Shown here: piece by piece, positions 1-12,240 of the stretch
Numbering within the stretch: the first letter of the stretch is position 1
Layout: the number at the start of each line of letters is the position of its first letter
From: Calonectria ilicicola
Taxonomy: Eukaryota; Ascomycota; Sordariomycetes; Hypocreales; Nectriaceae
DNA: 64,000 nucleotides
NCBI GenBank assembly: GCA_020809705.1
Contig: CP085826.1
Span: forward strand, 4,278,001 to 4,342,000
Reading direction: 5' to 3'
The notes under the pieces: model-generated
The model's input: the letters and a program-made list of their open reading frames with translations, nothing else
Told to the model about the DNA's origin: nothing
Database searches by the model: none
Translations under genes and position numbers: made by a program

Positions 1-759
1 GAAAATAGAAAGAAGAAAGAAGAAAAAAAGTGCCATATCAAACGGGCGTCTTTCAACTGTCAAGATTGCCAATCCCTGTCTTCCATTGTGCCTTGGGTTG
101 CCCCGCTCTTCTCTTCTCTTTCTTTTTTTTTGGCTTCAAGGTTTTGACAGCAAAACAGCTTGAGGATGCTCCTGCATCAAGAAAAAAGGGGTGTGGGGAA
201 AGGAAGGAAGGGGCTTGGTGGTTTGAGGCGAGGTGCCCGCGCTGCCAATGGCCAGATGCCGTCTGCTCACATGGAGACGGCAGCTCGGCCCCCTCAGGGA
301 GGAAGGATTGGTGCGGGATGATCATCCCGGTCCCTCATGGTGCAACACTAGGTCGTCATTCCAGGACAGGCAGGGGAATGTTCGAAACACAAGAGGGAAA
401 AGAGGCCGATCAAGTTTCGTCTCGTGTCTCCCATAGCCTTTGCTTTTCTTTTCTTTGAGTTACAGGATAGCAGTATAGCAGCACAAGACAGCCTCCCTGC
501 GCACCCACCCCTCTTTTGCATAACCAAGATAGGTTTAAGACATGCACCGTCAGCCCGTGGCTGTGAAGAAGCTTGGTCGCCGCGTAGAGAAAAGCTGCCA
601 TTGGCGGCGACTTATGTCAGTTTGACCACAGAGCTGCGTGCAACTAACAGCGGGTTGTCGCTGGCTTTGTGCGCCGTCGAATGGGAGCCTCCCGCCGCCT
701 CTGGGGGTTGCATCCCGCATATTCTTTTTTTAAATCTTGCTCCTACCTGCCTCTCACAG

Positions 760-782
760 TATAAACCTCCCGCTTGTATAAA
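760..782 (+). promoter_or_regulatory. Twin TATA boxes
   Basis: Two TATAAA hexamers lie at 760-765 and 777-782, followed by a C/T-rich stretch typical of fungal transcription starts. This suggests a plus-strand transcript starting around 800-860. Its product is unknown; the first ATG-initiated frame with a plausible leader begins at 951. Inference from motif and context only. Confidence 0.35.
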
Positions 783-892
783 CCCCTCCCCAGCGATCAT
801 CGTGATCAACCCTTTTTTTTTTCCAGCATCCCCCCTCAATCAAGTTTTCTTTTATGAGGCTTGTTCACCGTTCATCACCTAGTCTCTTCCCT

Positions 893-914
893 CCCCATCC
901 CCATCCCCATCCCC
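893..914 (-). repeat. CCCCAT tandem run, G-quadruplex potential on the minus strand
   Basis: Four CCCC tracts are separated by AT dinucleotides (893-896, 899-902, 905-908, 911-914). The minus strand therefore carries four G4 tracts with 2-nt loops, a textbook intramolecular G-quadruplex pattern, and the plus strand an i-motif pattern. It lies 37 bp before the ATG at 951 and downstream of the twin TATA boxes. No function can be read from sequence alone. Confidence 0.6.
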
Positions 915-1969
915 TCCACAAGCCCCGGTTCTGCAACCGAGAGGATAATCATGTCCTCTTTTGACAGTGGCCCAAACTCGCCACCAGCACCAATGCAGTC
1001 TCATGTGGCCGCTGGTTAGCCCGACACCAGCGTCAAGTAATTCGTCCGAACCCACTTGGTCATATCCTGCTCGGAGAAATTTCCCCCTCCAAAGCGCCTC
1101 GCACATGACTGAGAACCCAAAATAAATATTCTTTTTCTTTGTCATCACCACCGAAGCCATCTACCGAATCGCCGTGTTCGGCTGTGCTGGCCTCCGTCAT
1201 CTTGCGGCTACGCCAACCAGGTTGGGTCTGTTGCATCGGGTGCTACCCTACATCACCAACTCCTCGCCACTCTCACTCAGCCATATCCTCGGAATGTAGC
1301 CTCTCACCCTCTTGCATTCCGTCGTACTTGGATGTCCTGCTACCTTCACTTAGTGCGAGCCCCTTGCTCAACCTCGTGTGATGCTGTGCCATGCGCCAAG
1401 TATTGCCTTGTCTATATTCGTTGTTGAGAACCAACACCACCACCAACCCTCGCCCGACCATCTAGGGTCACCCTGACTAACACGTGTATTTGGGCCCAAA
1501 CACTAAACATGCGCACTGAGGTATTTCACATTCAATATTACTATGGATTCCTTGTCGATAACCTGCATTGTGCGCTTGCTATAGGAATTTTGCACTTTGC
1601 TTCTTTGCTGCGCTGCGCGCTGCACTTGTTCTTACACAATGATGACCTGTGATTATCGGCGTTCGTCTCGTTCTTGCCTCACTCCGGCTGCCCTGTTGTA
1701 CCATGTCTGGGCTGCATTGCGTCTCTCATCGTATTGAACGAGATCCAAAAATACACCCACACACATCCACGCGCCTCATTCTCTTCAGGCCCAGTAAAAA
1801 AGGGGTAATCAATCGCCGTGTCTCAGTCAAACAAGAAACAAAAAACGCCCGTCATTGACCCCCTCTCAAAATGCAGATACTGTCCCAGCCTCCGTTCGGG
1901 ATTCCTTTCCCATCACCGAGGCTTTAGTTCCTCCGATAATTCCCTGCCTTCGTAGATCAACGTAATCTT

Positions 1970-4900
1970 TCACGCAAATGTCATTGAAATCTCCTTCTCT
2001 TTGCCAAAGTCGTCATCTTCAGGATCGCCCCAAGGATCGTGCAGCGTCATCGCGGGCATTGACTGGGCTGTTTTGTACTCTGGTCGACTTAATGAGCCAA
2101 ATTCTGCATCCTTTGGTGGCACTGCGGGTGGTTTTGTATCCTCAAACGACGTGTCAAATGTCATTTGGATCTCATCATCCTGGTGCATTCCGCCATATAC
2201 TGGCGGCCCGGTGCTTTGTCTGGTGTAACCTGGTGATGGTTCTCGCGAGACTCTAGTATCGTCTGATAGTCGTAATGGAGTGTCTCCATTTCGAGAGCCA
2301 ACATTTGACGGAGATGTTGGAAGTGACGGAATATCAAGTTTCATCGGCGGTAGTGTTGACTTGATCTCTTTCACTTGCAATTCCTCCGGCTTGGAATCAT
2401 CACCCTTGGTTGCGCCATTGACAATCTCCGCCCGAATGGCATCAACGTCAAAGAGCACACCCTGGTTTCTGTTCTCGTTCTTTTCTGGGTCATCCGCCGC
2501 TTTGGATTTACCTGTCGAATCTTCGTAGATTTCCCAGTCTTGCTTTTCAAGCTTCTTCTTGCGCCCAAATATGCTGAATCGACTGCCTCCTTTGCTTGCT
2601 TTGCCTTCTTCCTCTAGCTTCTTTCGTGCCTCCTCAATCTCGTTGATGAGCTCACGCTGTCGTTCTGCGTGGTTATCTGGGTCGGGATCCTCGATTTCCA
2701 CAAATTCCTCACTCTCCACTGACCATCCACACTTCATAAGCAGTGAGGGCATCTTGGTTCGGTAATCCATGTGGCCCTGAACATGCTCAGTCACATCTAT
2801 GTTCTCGACCCACGGGCAATTATCCGCTGCAGCTAGACCAGCCACGTGGCGGACACCTCCATTGGTTAGGCGGAAGAGATAACCAAGGATCCAGTCATTG
2901 CGGTTGTAGGCATTGACAAAACGACCCGCCACCACTGTACGAGCCTTGAGATATTCCTCCTTTTTCACGACAATAGGGGAGCCAAACATATATACATTTT
3001 GGATAATTCCGAGTCCGCCCTTTTTGGCGAGTTCGAGGAGGCAAGAAAAGATGACTCTCGCGCCAATGGAATAACCAACCAAGGTGATGGGACGAGTACC
3101 TAGGTTTCGTTCGAGCAAGGAATCGGCGAGAATTTGCCCTGCTGACCAAGCTCGGTCCAGAGAGACAGCCCATGGATTATCAATGAGGTATGATAGTTTG
3201 GTTAGAATAAGGGGCAACTGGATGGCTGACATGAGACCAGCAAGAATTGTAGCACCCAAGACTTGTTGGATACTTTGTGTGAGAGCCTATTCAATAGTTA
3301 GTTTTTGTCACTTGGCTATGCCGGAAAGGCTTGCACGTTGAGACTCACCTCGGTAGCTAGAATATTGATAGTGTCACCAATACTTCGCAGCATTTCGGGC
3401 TCCCAGTATACCGAATATAAATCGCCCATGATTGGGTCAACCGTACTAAAAGGCAAGCGTACGTCATCCACTTTGCCTGTCAACCACCCAGAAATGGTAA
3501 CAATGAGGTTGACACGCTTGTTGTTGTGTAGCGGTCGATACTCGAAAGTCTTGACGGCACCCGTACGTCGGTTGGCGGCCTTGCCTCCAATAATGCCTCC
3601 GGATGCCGCGGCACCAGATGTGATGATGGCTGCACCGCCAACACCGCCTAGGAAACCACTGGTACCAGTCACACCGATTGCCGTTAAACCAGTGGCCAAA
3701 CCTGCGCCAATAACGGGGGCAAGCAGACCAGCTGAGAGGCCGATTACAAGACCACCACCCACTGTTGCCAAACCCATCATGACGTAGCGCTTCTTCAAGG
3801 CCTTCTTTCTCCGGGTTTCCATGTGTTCCTCTTCGTTCCAATTTTCCTTTTCGGCAGCCTGTTGCATCTCAAGTGCATCAGTTACTTTCTTCTCAAACCG
3901 GCAGATGTCGACCCAAGTTATGTCAAGGCTTTTGGCCACACGTTCCAGGAGAACTCGGGAGCGCGCATCATAGATAGAATCCGCGATCAAAATGAGGAAT
4001 AAATCACAAAGAACTGTCCAGCGGAGGTCAATGTCGATTTTGTCAGTTGTCGGTAGCTGTGAAGGGGTCTTGACCTCCTCAGCAAGCCCTTCTCCTTCAT
4101 GAGCCTCGTATGGGGGCGGTGCTATGGCACTCTTTTCATCGTGGAAATCAGGCTGTGGGCTTGATAGAGATGATCGTGACGATGCAGCGCCTGCCATCGG
4201 ATTATGGACTCGAGCATTAGCGAGGAGAGTAGGTGTGAGATCTGCGGGCATGACCCCATGCTCGGCAAGTTGCTCAATCATGATCTGTTCAGCGGCACTG
4301 ATGTCCATATGTGTATAGAGTCGGATCATCATTTTTTGCCCCCACATCTTCATGGATTCAGCACTCATTGATGTTTCCTTTTTAGTCCTCCGGGTCTGTT
4401 CCAAGCCTTCTTCAAGTTTGACCATGTTTACAATTTCCAGTCGTGTGACACCGACGTATGCGATTCTTTGACCCTCTGTGAGAAGGTCTTTGGTAGCTTG
4501 CATCTGAGAAACGGCATCCCTTCCCTCCTCATCCTCTACTGCTGCGCTGGTTCCATTAGTTTGTTTGAATAGGTATTGCGTATTTTCGTCCATGCTGGTT
4601 GCAGATTCAGCATCATCGTCCATAAGCACACGGGTATAGCCCTTGCCCGCACCGCCCAATCCAGCGTAACCGTACTTCTCCTCATCCTCCGCGTCAAACT
4701 CTCGGGCAATGAGTCGGTCATCGTCATCATACATGTCATATCTAGCGTAAGATGGCATCTCCTGCCAACCTTCGTCTTCTTTTTCCTCTTCGGGTTCCTT
4801 GGGAGCTGAAATTTGCTGATGAGAGTATTCGGAGATGCCCCCTCGTGGCCCACTAGTCACATCGCTTTTCTCACGCCGATGTGCTGCTGCATTGGCCTGC

Positions 4901-5475
4901 GACTCTGTACTTGGCTTTGCGTCTTCGGGCTGTGTGGTTTTTGACGGCTCGACCGGGGTTTCGGAATTGGCGGCAGCATCGGGCTTTGGAGATTCGGATT
5001 TCTTGGAATCAGGTTCGAGAGGACCTGTTGACGCAGGGGAACTGGTCTGTTTCTCTTCGGGGCTAGAATCCTTGAGCTTCTCTTCAGGCTTTGCCTCGGG
5101 TTGTGTTTCGGGCTTTTTCTCATCCTCGACTGCAGGCTTGATTAACACTTTCTCCTCGACCTTTCCCTTGGAATCATCTTGATTCAATGCGGGCGGCTCC
5201 TGCAAAGAGGTTTCTTTGGAGGGAGGGGATTGTGGTTCGGAGTGAGTGGCCTCAGGGGCGCCGCTGCCCCCCTCCTGCTTCGTAGCTTGAGCATCGGTGG
5301 AAGCTGCATTCTTTCCCGCACTGCCGTCCGCTTCTTTGCTCTCAGATGAATCCTTATCTATGTTTGCGCCGTCGTGTTGCTTGGTGTCCTGTTCGGCGGC
5401 CGCATCGTTCTTCGGGGTGGGAAACCGTCGGATGGGTAGGCCAAAGTCATCGACCTCGGCGGCTTGGGTAGCCAT
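1970..5475 (-). CDS. TMCO4/DUF726-family lipase-like membrane protein (yeast Mil1 type)
   Basis: Two exons, 5475-3349 and 3286-1970, are joined in phase 0 across a 62-nt intron with donor GTGAGT and branch CTAAC. The product is about 1147 aa. Residues 1-260 are Pro/Glu/Lys-rich and probably disordered. A helical region follows. A long Gly/Ala-rich hydrophobic segment lies near residues 565-640. An alpha/beta-hydrolase-like part contains the nucleophile-elbow motif GYSIG near residue 780, followed by an acidic, Lys-rich tail. This order matches TMCO4/DUF726 proteins; yeast Mil1 is described as an AP-1-interacting lipase-like protein of the Golgi/endosome. The serine motif is visible, but lipase activity is inference. 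The start lies directly upstream of the disordered region with no better ATG nearby. No close partner gene is adjacent. Confidence 0.88.
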
Positions 5476-6655
5476 GGTCTCGGCAAGGAGCTGGCGTCAC
5501 GGTAATTGCTGAGGTTTCTCTCGTTGAGCCGTTTCCGCGACGCCCGAATCTCAATAATGATCTCTCTCAGGGGTGGCGGGCGGAATGCGATGTTGAGAAT
5601 GTCAAAACCTGCTGGGGTTTTCCGCTGGTCGAACCTGGTGATTGATGGGATGGGTTGCGTGGATGGACCCTGGCCCCTGGGCTAACTACGAGTCCCGCTG
5701 CTCAGCCACCAGAGAAAGGCAAAAGTTGAACGATCTGGGGAAGTGAAGCAAATATGAAGTGGATATTACGGCCAACTGCTGAGGGGCTCGATGCCAGGGG
5801 CTGGGTAGGATGTGAGTGAAGGAAGCGAGGCGTAGTCATCCACGTCTCCCGTCATCTACGCTGTTGTAGTGAAGACGACTGACATTAAAGGTGGGGTGGG
5901 CCCATGGGCGGGTGTAGTGCCGGACGGTGGCCGTCCAGGGCCCTGGACTTGCCGGCTGGCGGGTCTCCCCGTAGCCTTCACGCTGACTGGACTAGGTCCG
6001 GGCTGCACTGAACAGGACAGGTGGAGGCTGCCGATTCATTCATTCAGTGAGCGGCCTTCAAGGAAGGGACCTTTCGCCAACGCGCGGGAGGCGGCTGAAG
6101 GGCCATGACCAGAGCGTAAATTGAATTCCAGGGGGTCATCGCGTGGGTAGGTGGGCATGTTCTAGGGGCAGAGAGGGGAAACAGGAGCCCTGGGCTCGGA
6201 TCTCAGTGGGGTCCAATTCCCCAATGACCCCCCATTGCCCATTGCAGTGGTTCGCTGGTCTGGTGGCCCAGGCACCCGGCCGGGCCTTTTCTGGAACGCT
6301 CAACGGCTTCCTGTCAAGATGGTCACCAACAAATTTCGCTCTTCTCAATTTTGGTATTAGATGCAGTCTGCCAAGACGCCAAGGCCTTTGGATCGGGATT
6401 GCTGAGCCGAACCGTGCCCAAGGCGGTGCGTCCATCCATACACAATACACACACACGCAGATTGAGGAACCACACAACATCGCATGAGCATAGTCTCTCA
6501 CTTGTATCAAACAGATATTCTCCATTTTTTCTTCCTAAACCCATCTTTTCTTTTAGGGGTATCAGTGCATCAAACACTTTTTTCTGCGCTTTGGCTGCAT
6601 ATAGTGCGACAGTCCATTAACCTCAATGCGCCATGTAAACGTTCCCTCCTCCCGT
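5476..6655. other. Intergenic: promoter of the DUF726 gene and 3' region of UTP23
   Basis: Both neighbours lie on the minus strand, so this stretch must hold the promoter and leader of the gene starting at 5475 and the terminator region of the gene ending at 6656. GC-rich sequence dominates 5870-6450. Several short frames are open in more than one reading frame, none with recognisable protein character. No repeat or RNA gene was recognised. Confidence 0.5.
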
Positions 6656-7676
6656 TTAGTTCTCTGTGGCCCCTCTAGCCTCAACTAGGGCCGGTGCTGG
6701 AGCTGCAGCTGGTGCAGCACTCTCTTGACCCGTGGTCGCGCCATTAGACGCGTTCTTTCGTCGCCTCTTCCGCTTGGCTGCTCCTTCTTGTGTTGCTTCC
6801 TTCTCAGTCTCGGTTGATTTTCGAGCCGACCCTCGTTTCTGTTGCTGTGCTTGCTTCTTCGACTTTTGAACGGCTAGAGGATTCGGTCCCTTTCGCCCAT
6901 AAGCCCTTTTCTTTTTCTTTTTCTCATCGCCCTGGGTAGCTTTGGTGTCCTCGCCCTTCTCCTCTTCGTTCTCAGAACCTTCATTATCGCTGTTGTCGTC
7001 TTTTTCCTCTCGCTTCCTCTTGCCCAAAGAGCCCTTGAGCTCAGCTCGGAATTTGCCTCTTTCTTCGCGCGCTCGGAGTTGCACGCTCTCGTCAGCCATT
7101 GGCTCCAGAATCATAACGCTTCTTTTGATGTAAATCAAGGGGACACCCTTGACTCCTCGTAGCATTCGTCGTACATCTTGGTCTTGACTGGCAACTACGT
7201 AGCGATGTTTGTTGGTATTTGTGCCTTTCGGGTCGACAACCGATTGTAAACATTCTCGCGTACTCAGTGGCTCGGGATAGTCGTCTGGATGGTGACCGCA
7301 ACGGCGTCGCTCCAAAGTCTTGGCCATGTCAATTGCTTCGCTGATTCCTTGCTCGTTCTTTTGCGCATAGAGTTTTCGAATCTCGCATTGGGTAATCACT
7401 GGATGGCGGTTAGTACAGGAATGACGGATACCAGTGAGATGACATACTAGGCTTGACCTTTCCATGAACCGTCCTCGACAATGCAGGCTCTAGGTCCATC
7501 TTGAACCGACATGAGTCCCTCACCATTTCTGCATCCACTGCAACCAATTAGCCAGGTGTGAAGAAATCCGACAAGCTCGCCAACGTACCAAGGATCTGGT
7601 AAGGCTCACGAAACCCGAAGGTCTGTGAGAATTGCTCCATGAGCTTCCGGTACTGTTTGGACCTCTTGCCTCTCAT
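6656..7676 (-). CDS. utp23: rRNA-processing protein Utp23 (PIN-like domain)
   Basis: Three exons, 7676-7589, 7537-7448 and 7398-6656, splice to 306 aa in frame. The start is the ATG opening MRGKRSKQYRKLMEQF, the conserved N-terminus of Utp23. A PIN-like core follows, with the family zinc-binding Cys/His residues (VRDSCRF, ITQCEIR, RRRCGHH, STREC) and the strand-rich RYVVASQDQDVRRML segment. The C-terminal 120 residues are Lys/Arg/Glu-rich with nuclear-localisation-like clusters. Utp23 is a nucleolar 90S pre-ribosome factor needed for early 18S rRNA cleavages and release of snR30; in the family the PIN active site is degenerate in yeast. Both introns (51 and 49 nt) have standard signals. The identification rests on near-continuous similarity to the family pattern. 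Confidence 0.93.
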
Positions 7677-8087
7677 CTTGACGTTCCTCTCTTACGGAGG
7701 CAAAGGATTTCGAGGTTGTTTGTTTCAGCAGATACAGCATGCGACAACCTTTGGACGTTCGAAAAAAAAATATATAGCCGGTGTTGTACCGATAACTACC
7801 TGGACCCATGTGGGGCCCATTATGCCGCTAGTGGAGGTATGATCCCAGTCAGCCGTCATGAAGCTATGATGATGCATCTATGTCATGCCATCTTTGAATA
7901 TCATTCTTTAAAAAAAAAAAAATCGCTAAAACCCCAGAATTAAGTCATTATCCGACCCCTCTGGGCCTAATATTTGTATCATGAATCCCCCTGATGGCAT
8001 CCAGACATCATTTCTATCTCCTATTCACACAAGCCATATACCGTAAAGGCTTGACAATCCCCATCATTAATTATCCAAAATCTAACC
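7677..8087. other. Short intergenic region between the PP2C gene and UTP23
   Basis: 411 bp between two minus-strand genes. It contains the UTP23 promoter side and the PP2C 3' side, with an A12 run near 7911. I see no RNA gene or conserved element; the TGATGA at about 7867 has no matching D box. Confidence 0.5.
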
Positions 8088-9357
8088 TCAACTGTCATTT
8101 TTTATGCAGAGAGCAGCAACCACGCTAATGTCGTCAAGTTTGCCTACGTTTGTTTTAGCATTTACATCATAAGTCAGGAGTCTGAAATACTTACCACCCT
8201 CGCTGGCCAGTCCTTCTTCGATGGCATGTTCCATGAATGGACTTTCAGCAAACGGGTCTTGGGCAATTTTTGTCGCGGCAGCCACGAGGTCTCGTGCAGC
8301 TACATCCATGCCGCCATTTCGTCCTCCTGTACGATCTTCGCGGGCATCCGCATCTTGACTCGCCTCCCACTCTCGTATGCTTTTCAGCACTGTTGATACG
8401 ATCTCATGTTCCCATAGGTTATCCGTAACACCATCGCTCATTGCCAGAACAATGTCGCCCACTTCCAAATCGACTTTTTCTGTGACTCCATTCTCTCTGG
8501 GTGTATCTGGGCTGTTTGTTCCTAGCTGGCGTGGACAATCAAACCAATGCCATTGCTCCTTGGTCCGGTATATCACCTCGGCGTTATTAGGTCTGACTAC
8601 CAAGACTTTGCAATCACCTAAATTTGTTACAAAGAGTTGGGGCGATGGGTTTTGACGCTCCACATCTTCCGGGCCGAATTTGAAGTGCAACTGGGCCCCG
8701 CAAGTCGTTGTAGTCCCCAAACAGTCATGGGCTTCAGTTGCTTCGAGAGTCTGCTCGTATGCGGTTTGCAGCGTGCTGATCGGGTTGGGCTCACGGGTCT
8801 GATCACTACCAAGACACTGAGCGATTTCTTCGTCAATTGCAGATGCCCAGAAATGAAGGACTAATCGTGACCAGAGGCTGTACCAGGATTAGCATGAGTG
8901 TGAATAGCCTCGGACAAGTTCCGGAGGGTTACCCAGCATGACCGCGAGGGCGCGTAGCCCACGCTCCCACCCCATCGTTGGCGCAAATAAAATAATCGCT
9001 CGCGTAGACGGAATCATCGCCATTTGTTTGGCCCCTGATGAGGTGGCCGTTGACAAAGGCGCGGCGGTCGCGACTCTGGTGATGGGTGCTTAGAGGATCT
9101 GAAAAAGAGGCCGATGGCGGGGAGAGAAATGGCGGAGGAAACGGGCGGGGCGGTCGCTTCGCGAAAAGAGCAATCCCACTCTCGAATCGAAACGGGAGGA
9201 GGGGAAACGAGGTAGAATTTTGCGCAGAGCATGATGATGAAGCAACCGAAGCAAACTTCCTCTCATGACATGGCCGACATGCTAGGCGTTGGAAGGGGAG
9301 CGATCGCAGGAAGGATGTCGGGATGGACGCCAGAGGAAATGACAATGGACTGCGCAT
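8088..9357 (-). CDS. ptc7: PP2C-type protein phosphatase, Ptc7/Azr1-like, mitochondrial
   Basis: Three exons, 9357-8933, 8877-8195 and 8143-8088, give 387 aa. The open frame extends upstream to 9453. I prefer the ATG at 9357 because it opens a mitochondrial-type presequence (MRSPLSFPLASIPTSFLRSL, rich in Ser/Arg/Leu and free of acidic residues). PP2C metal-binding motifs are visible: an FICANDGVGAW block, VTNLGDCKV, VLAMSDGVTDNLW and KLDDISVVAA. The family is Mg/Mn-dependent Ser/Thr phosphatases; yeast Ptc7 acts in mitochondria on coenzyme Q biosynthesis (Coq7). The second intron (8144-8194) is 51 nt, divisible by three, and contains no in-frame stop, so the unspliced message is also translatable. 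See findings. Confidence 0.9.
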
Positions 9358-12198
9358 TCCAGCTAACAAAACTGGCGCTGTCCAGACGCTAAGTTGCCGG
9401 TCGCAACCTGTAAAGGGTTTATTCTTTGCTCTTGGGATGACCAGAAAGTTCAAACCAGCTCGCGACCAGTCGTGGCGAAGGAGAAACGTTGAGGAGACGA
9501 AGGCTGCTGATGATAAGTTATCGATAAGAGGGAGCCAGTTATCAACAAGGCGGCATCGAAGCTGACACTTGACTCAGTTGCTAGTGATATGAAAGCAAGC
9601 AAACCCCTCCTTCGGTCGGAACCCGAGATTTGTGGCCCGAGCCTTCATAGAAAATACGAAAATCTAATGTTTTTACATTTGTGGCTTTTTTTTTTATCTG
9701 ATCGCGACACATTTTTTGGCGTTGTCAAAGCTGTTGAGGTCAATTAGCCACACTCTCCCGTTGAGTCTTTGTGACGGCTCAACAAGGAGGTGGCACAGGG
9801 ACCCAATCAATGTGTATGGCGGTGAATTGTACTATTAATACACCGAAAGATTGTGCCCCTGAGACTTCTTCACCTTCAGCAGCACATAACTAATCCGCCC
9901 TAGAATATCAATTAGATCGGAAATAAAATGAAAAAGAAAAAAAAAATAAACAAGAGAGAGTTCTTTTTCAGACAATATTTATTTGTTTAGGACTTGACCG
10001 GAAGATGGTGGAAAAGGGTAGAGGGGTACAACGTCAAGGATTACACTAACTTGAGTGTCCTCCTCCCCCCACTACTCATGACTCAATAACTCAAAGTGAG
10101 GCAAACAGAAAAAAAAAACACGCTGGGCATGCACGGTCTTGAGTGAAAAAGGACAAAAAAAGAGGGTATATAATACTGCCATTATCATAGAAACACACAA
10201 ATATCGCGCTGGTTTTATTGCGGGGCCCGGCATTTGTCATTTTATTCCCCATATTCACTCTCATGCCTCAATGTGTCCTATTCCCTAGTACTAAAATCAA
10301 GCTAACCTAAAGTTCTTGGCTTGGCAATGTGATGCCGAGACGAAGTAGTTTGAGTAAGGCTGGTAGGTTCAGGAGCTCGTGCCGATGATCACAAGGTAGA
10401 CCGCATGAAGAGAAAACAAATAGCATCAATACTACATATGCGCGTGTTAGGGGGCACCATCATTACAACCAAGGGTTAATTCCCTAGAAGTGACCACGTG
10501 GTACCTTGGCGCTGGCCAAACAAACTGTGCATACACGTCATGAAACGCGAATTTTGTGATGCGGGCAGTAAATAAATGACAGCTTTGTTCGAGGCAGATC
10601 ACTGATCAAACGCGCTAAGAGTGGGTTTGGAGTTGAGCTGGTCCAACAGAAACTGTTTTTACACACCCTAAAGCAAAAGATTGAGTCCAATTTTTTTTTC
10701 CCTTTCATTCCCGGCGGTAAAAGAACTGGGACCAAAGCTTGGTCCCGTCATTATTGGGGGGAAACTATAAGTAGATGACGCGTGTAGTGACATACATGCC
10801 CTACGCCCCAGTTGTACGATCTTGGAAGCCGAAGAGCCCTGCATCAAATCAAGGCGCTTACAGTGAACATCACCAACAACGATATACTGATTCATGGAGA
10901 TAAAGAATGGGAGCATGTGACGTAATAGGTCGGCGTCGGGGACGTTCCTCTCTCCGACCAAGCGCCATTTCCCCTTTTGGGTGACATGTGGTGGTAACTT
11001 CGGAGCTCGTGGGTGGTGCAGTAGCGCCGGGTGGACCGATGGGATGGACATTCGTGCATCCGTGATCCTGGGTCGTGACCGTCGAAGTGTACGGATCCAG
11101 CGGTTGAGGTGTTGACTGAAGTTGGGGTGGATCATGTCTGGGCCAATCGTCATGCTAGCCGAGAGGTGGGCTCTGCAGCGTAGCCCCCGTCACCAACCTC
11201 ATGGATATAGATGTGGTTGCTCGACGCGCAAGCCTCAGAAAAGGCTCAGAAGAGACAGGCGGCCGAAGTGATCCTCATTCACCGGCGAGCGGGTTGATTT
11301 TCGGCGAGGCTGGGGCCGAGCCGGTTAAACGCTGCCGAGCAATCTCTAGCCAGCATCAGCTTCACCAGAGCGACCATCCATACGTCTGAATCAATACGAG
11401 GACCGAAATACCTTAGCAGACGCATACGAGAGCGGCATGGCACGCCAAGCTGCAATGGACATGCAGGCTTAGCACCATCGACCCTAGTGGCAGGCCAGTC
11501 TCCAGGCCTGATGGCCGCCAACATCCACTGCCACCTCCCTTCTGGAACCACAAGCACAGGGACGGGTCTTACTCCAGGTTTTTAGAACAGGTGCTGACGT
11601 GAATGAGAGGGACCCCTGAATCTGGCAGTGTCTTTAAACTTGATTTGAGTTTTGGGGGTGGGTGTTGGCGCCCTGGACAGACCCAGCCAGACCGCTCGAC
11701 CTGAGTACTTAAAATCCGGACTCTTCGGACAGCCCATGTCCCGCTGAAAAAGTAATCCTGCTGCCGGAGAGCTGCTGCCGGAGGTGGAGTAGCATGCACA
11801 CAGAAACAAGTTAAGCTAACAGAGGCCTAGGAAGCTACTGTAGGGCTTGGTAGAAGGGCCGCTTGGCGATACGAGCTTGGCTTACATGTTGGCTTGAGGG
11901 CGGTTTCAAAATGGGCCACTGGAGCCGCCAGGGCGACAGCACAGCGAAACAAGGGCGTGGTTCCGGCGAGCTGGAAGTCAGCGGCGAGCGGCAGAACGGC
12001 CTGGGCGGGAAGAATGGACTGGGTGCTGGGCGTCAATCGTGACGAATCCAGGTGGCAAGCTAGGGTGGTGCCTCCACCGTCCGGCGGGTTTCCAGCCACT
12101 GTCGCCATGAATACCACGTAAACTACTGACATGCACATGTATGGGTGGTACTTGTTTTGTGGAACGAGTGGGTAGCGTGCAGGGAGTGTCGGCGGCTG

Positions 12199-12240
12199 TT
12201 TGTGAGTGGTGTGTGGTGTGTGGTGTGTGCGTGTGCTTGT
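12199..12240 (+). repeat. GT-rich microsatellite
   Basis: Imperfect repeats of GTGTGGT and GTGT units run through about 12199-12240. Nothing links it to a gene; it lies in the gene-poor stretch about 470 bp upstream of a TATA box. Confidence 0.6.

Larger units (their letters stand above)
1..1969. other. Non-coding stretch upstream of the left-most gene's 3' end
   Basis: No convincing protein gene is visible. The stretch holds T-rich tracts, a twin TATA box (760-782), a run of CCCCAT units (893-914) and a 22-codon open frame (951-1019). Together these look like a plus-strand promoter and leader. Longer open frames here (for example 424-882 and 1139-1381) have low-complexity translations with no family resemblance. 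The right part should contain the 3' UTR of the minus-strand gene that ends at 1970. Confidence 0.5.

Noticed and set aside
10668..11153. Minus-strand frame of 161 codons
   Set aside because: No recognisable motif, no leader or splice context, and T-run-encoded ends. Kept only as part of the gene-poor interval.
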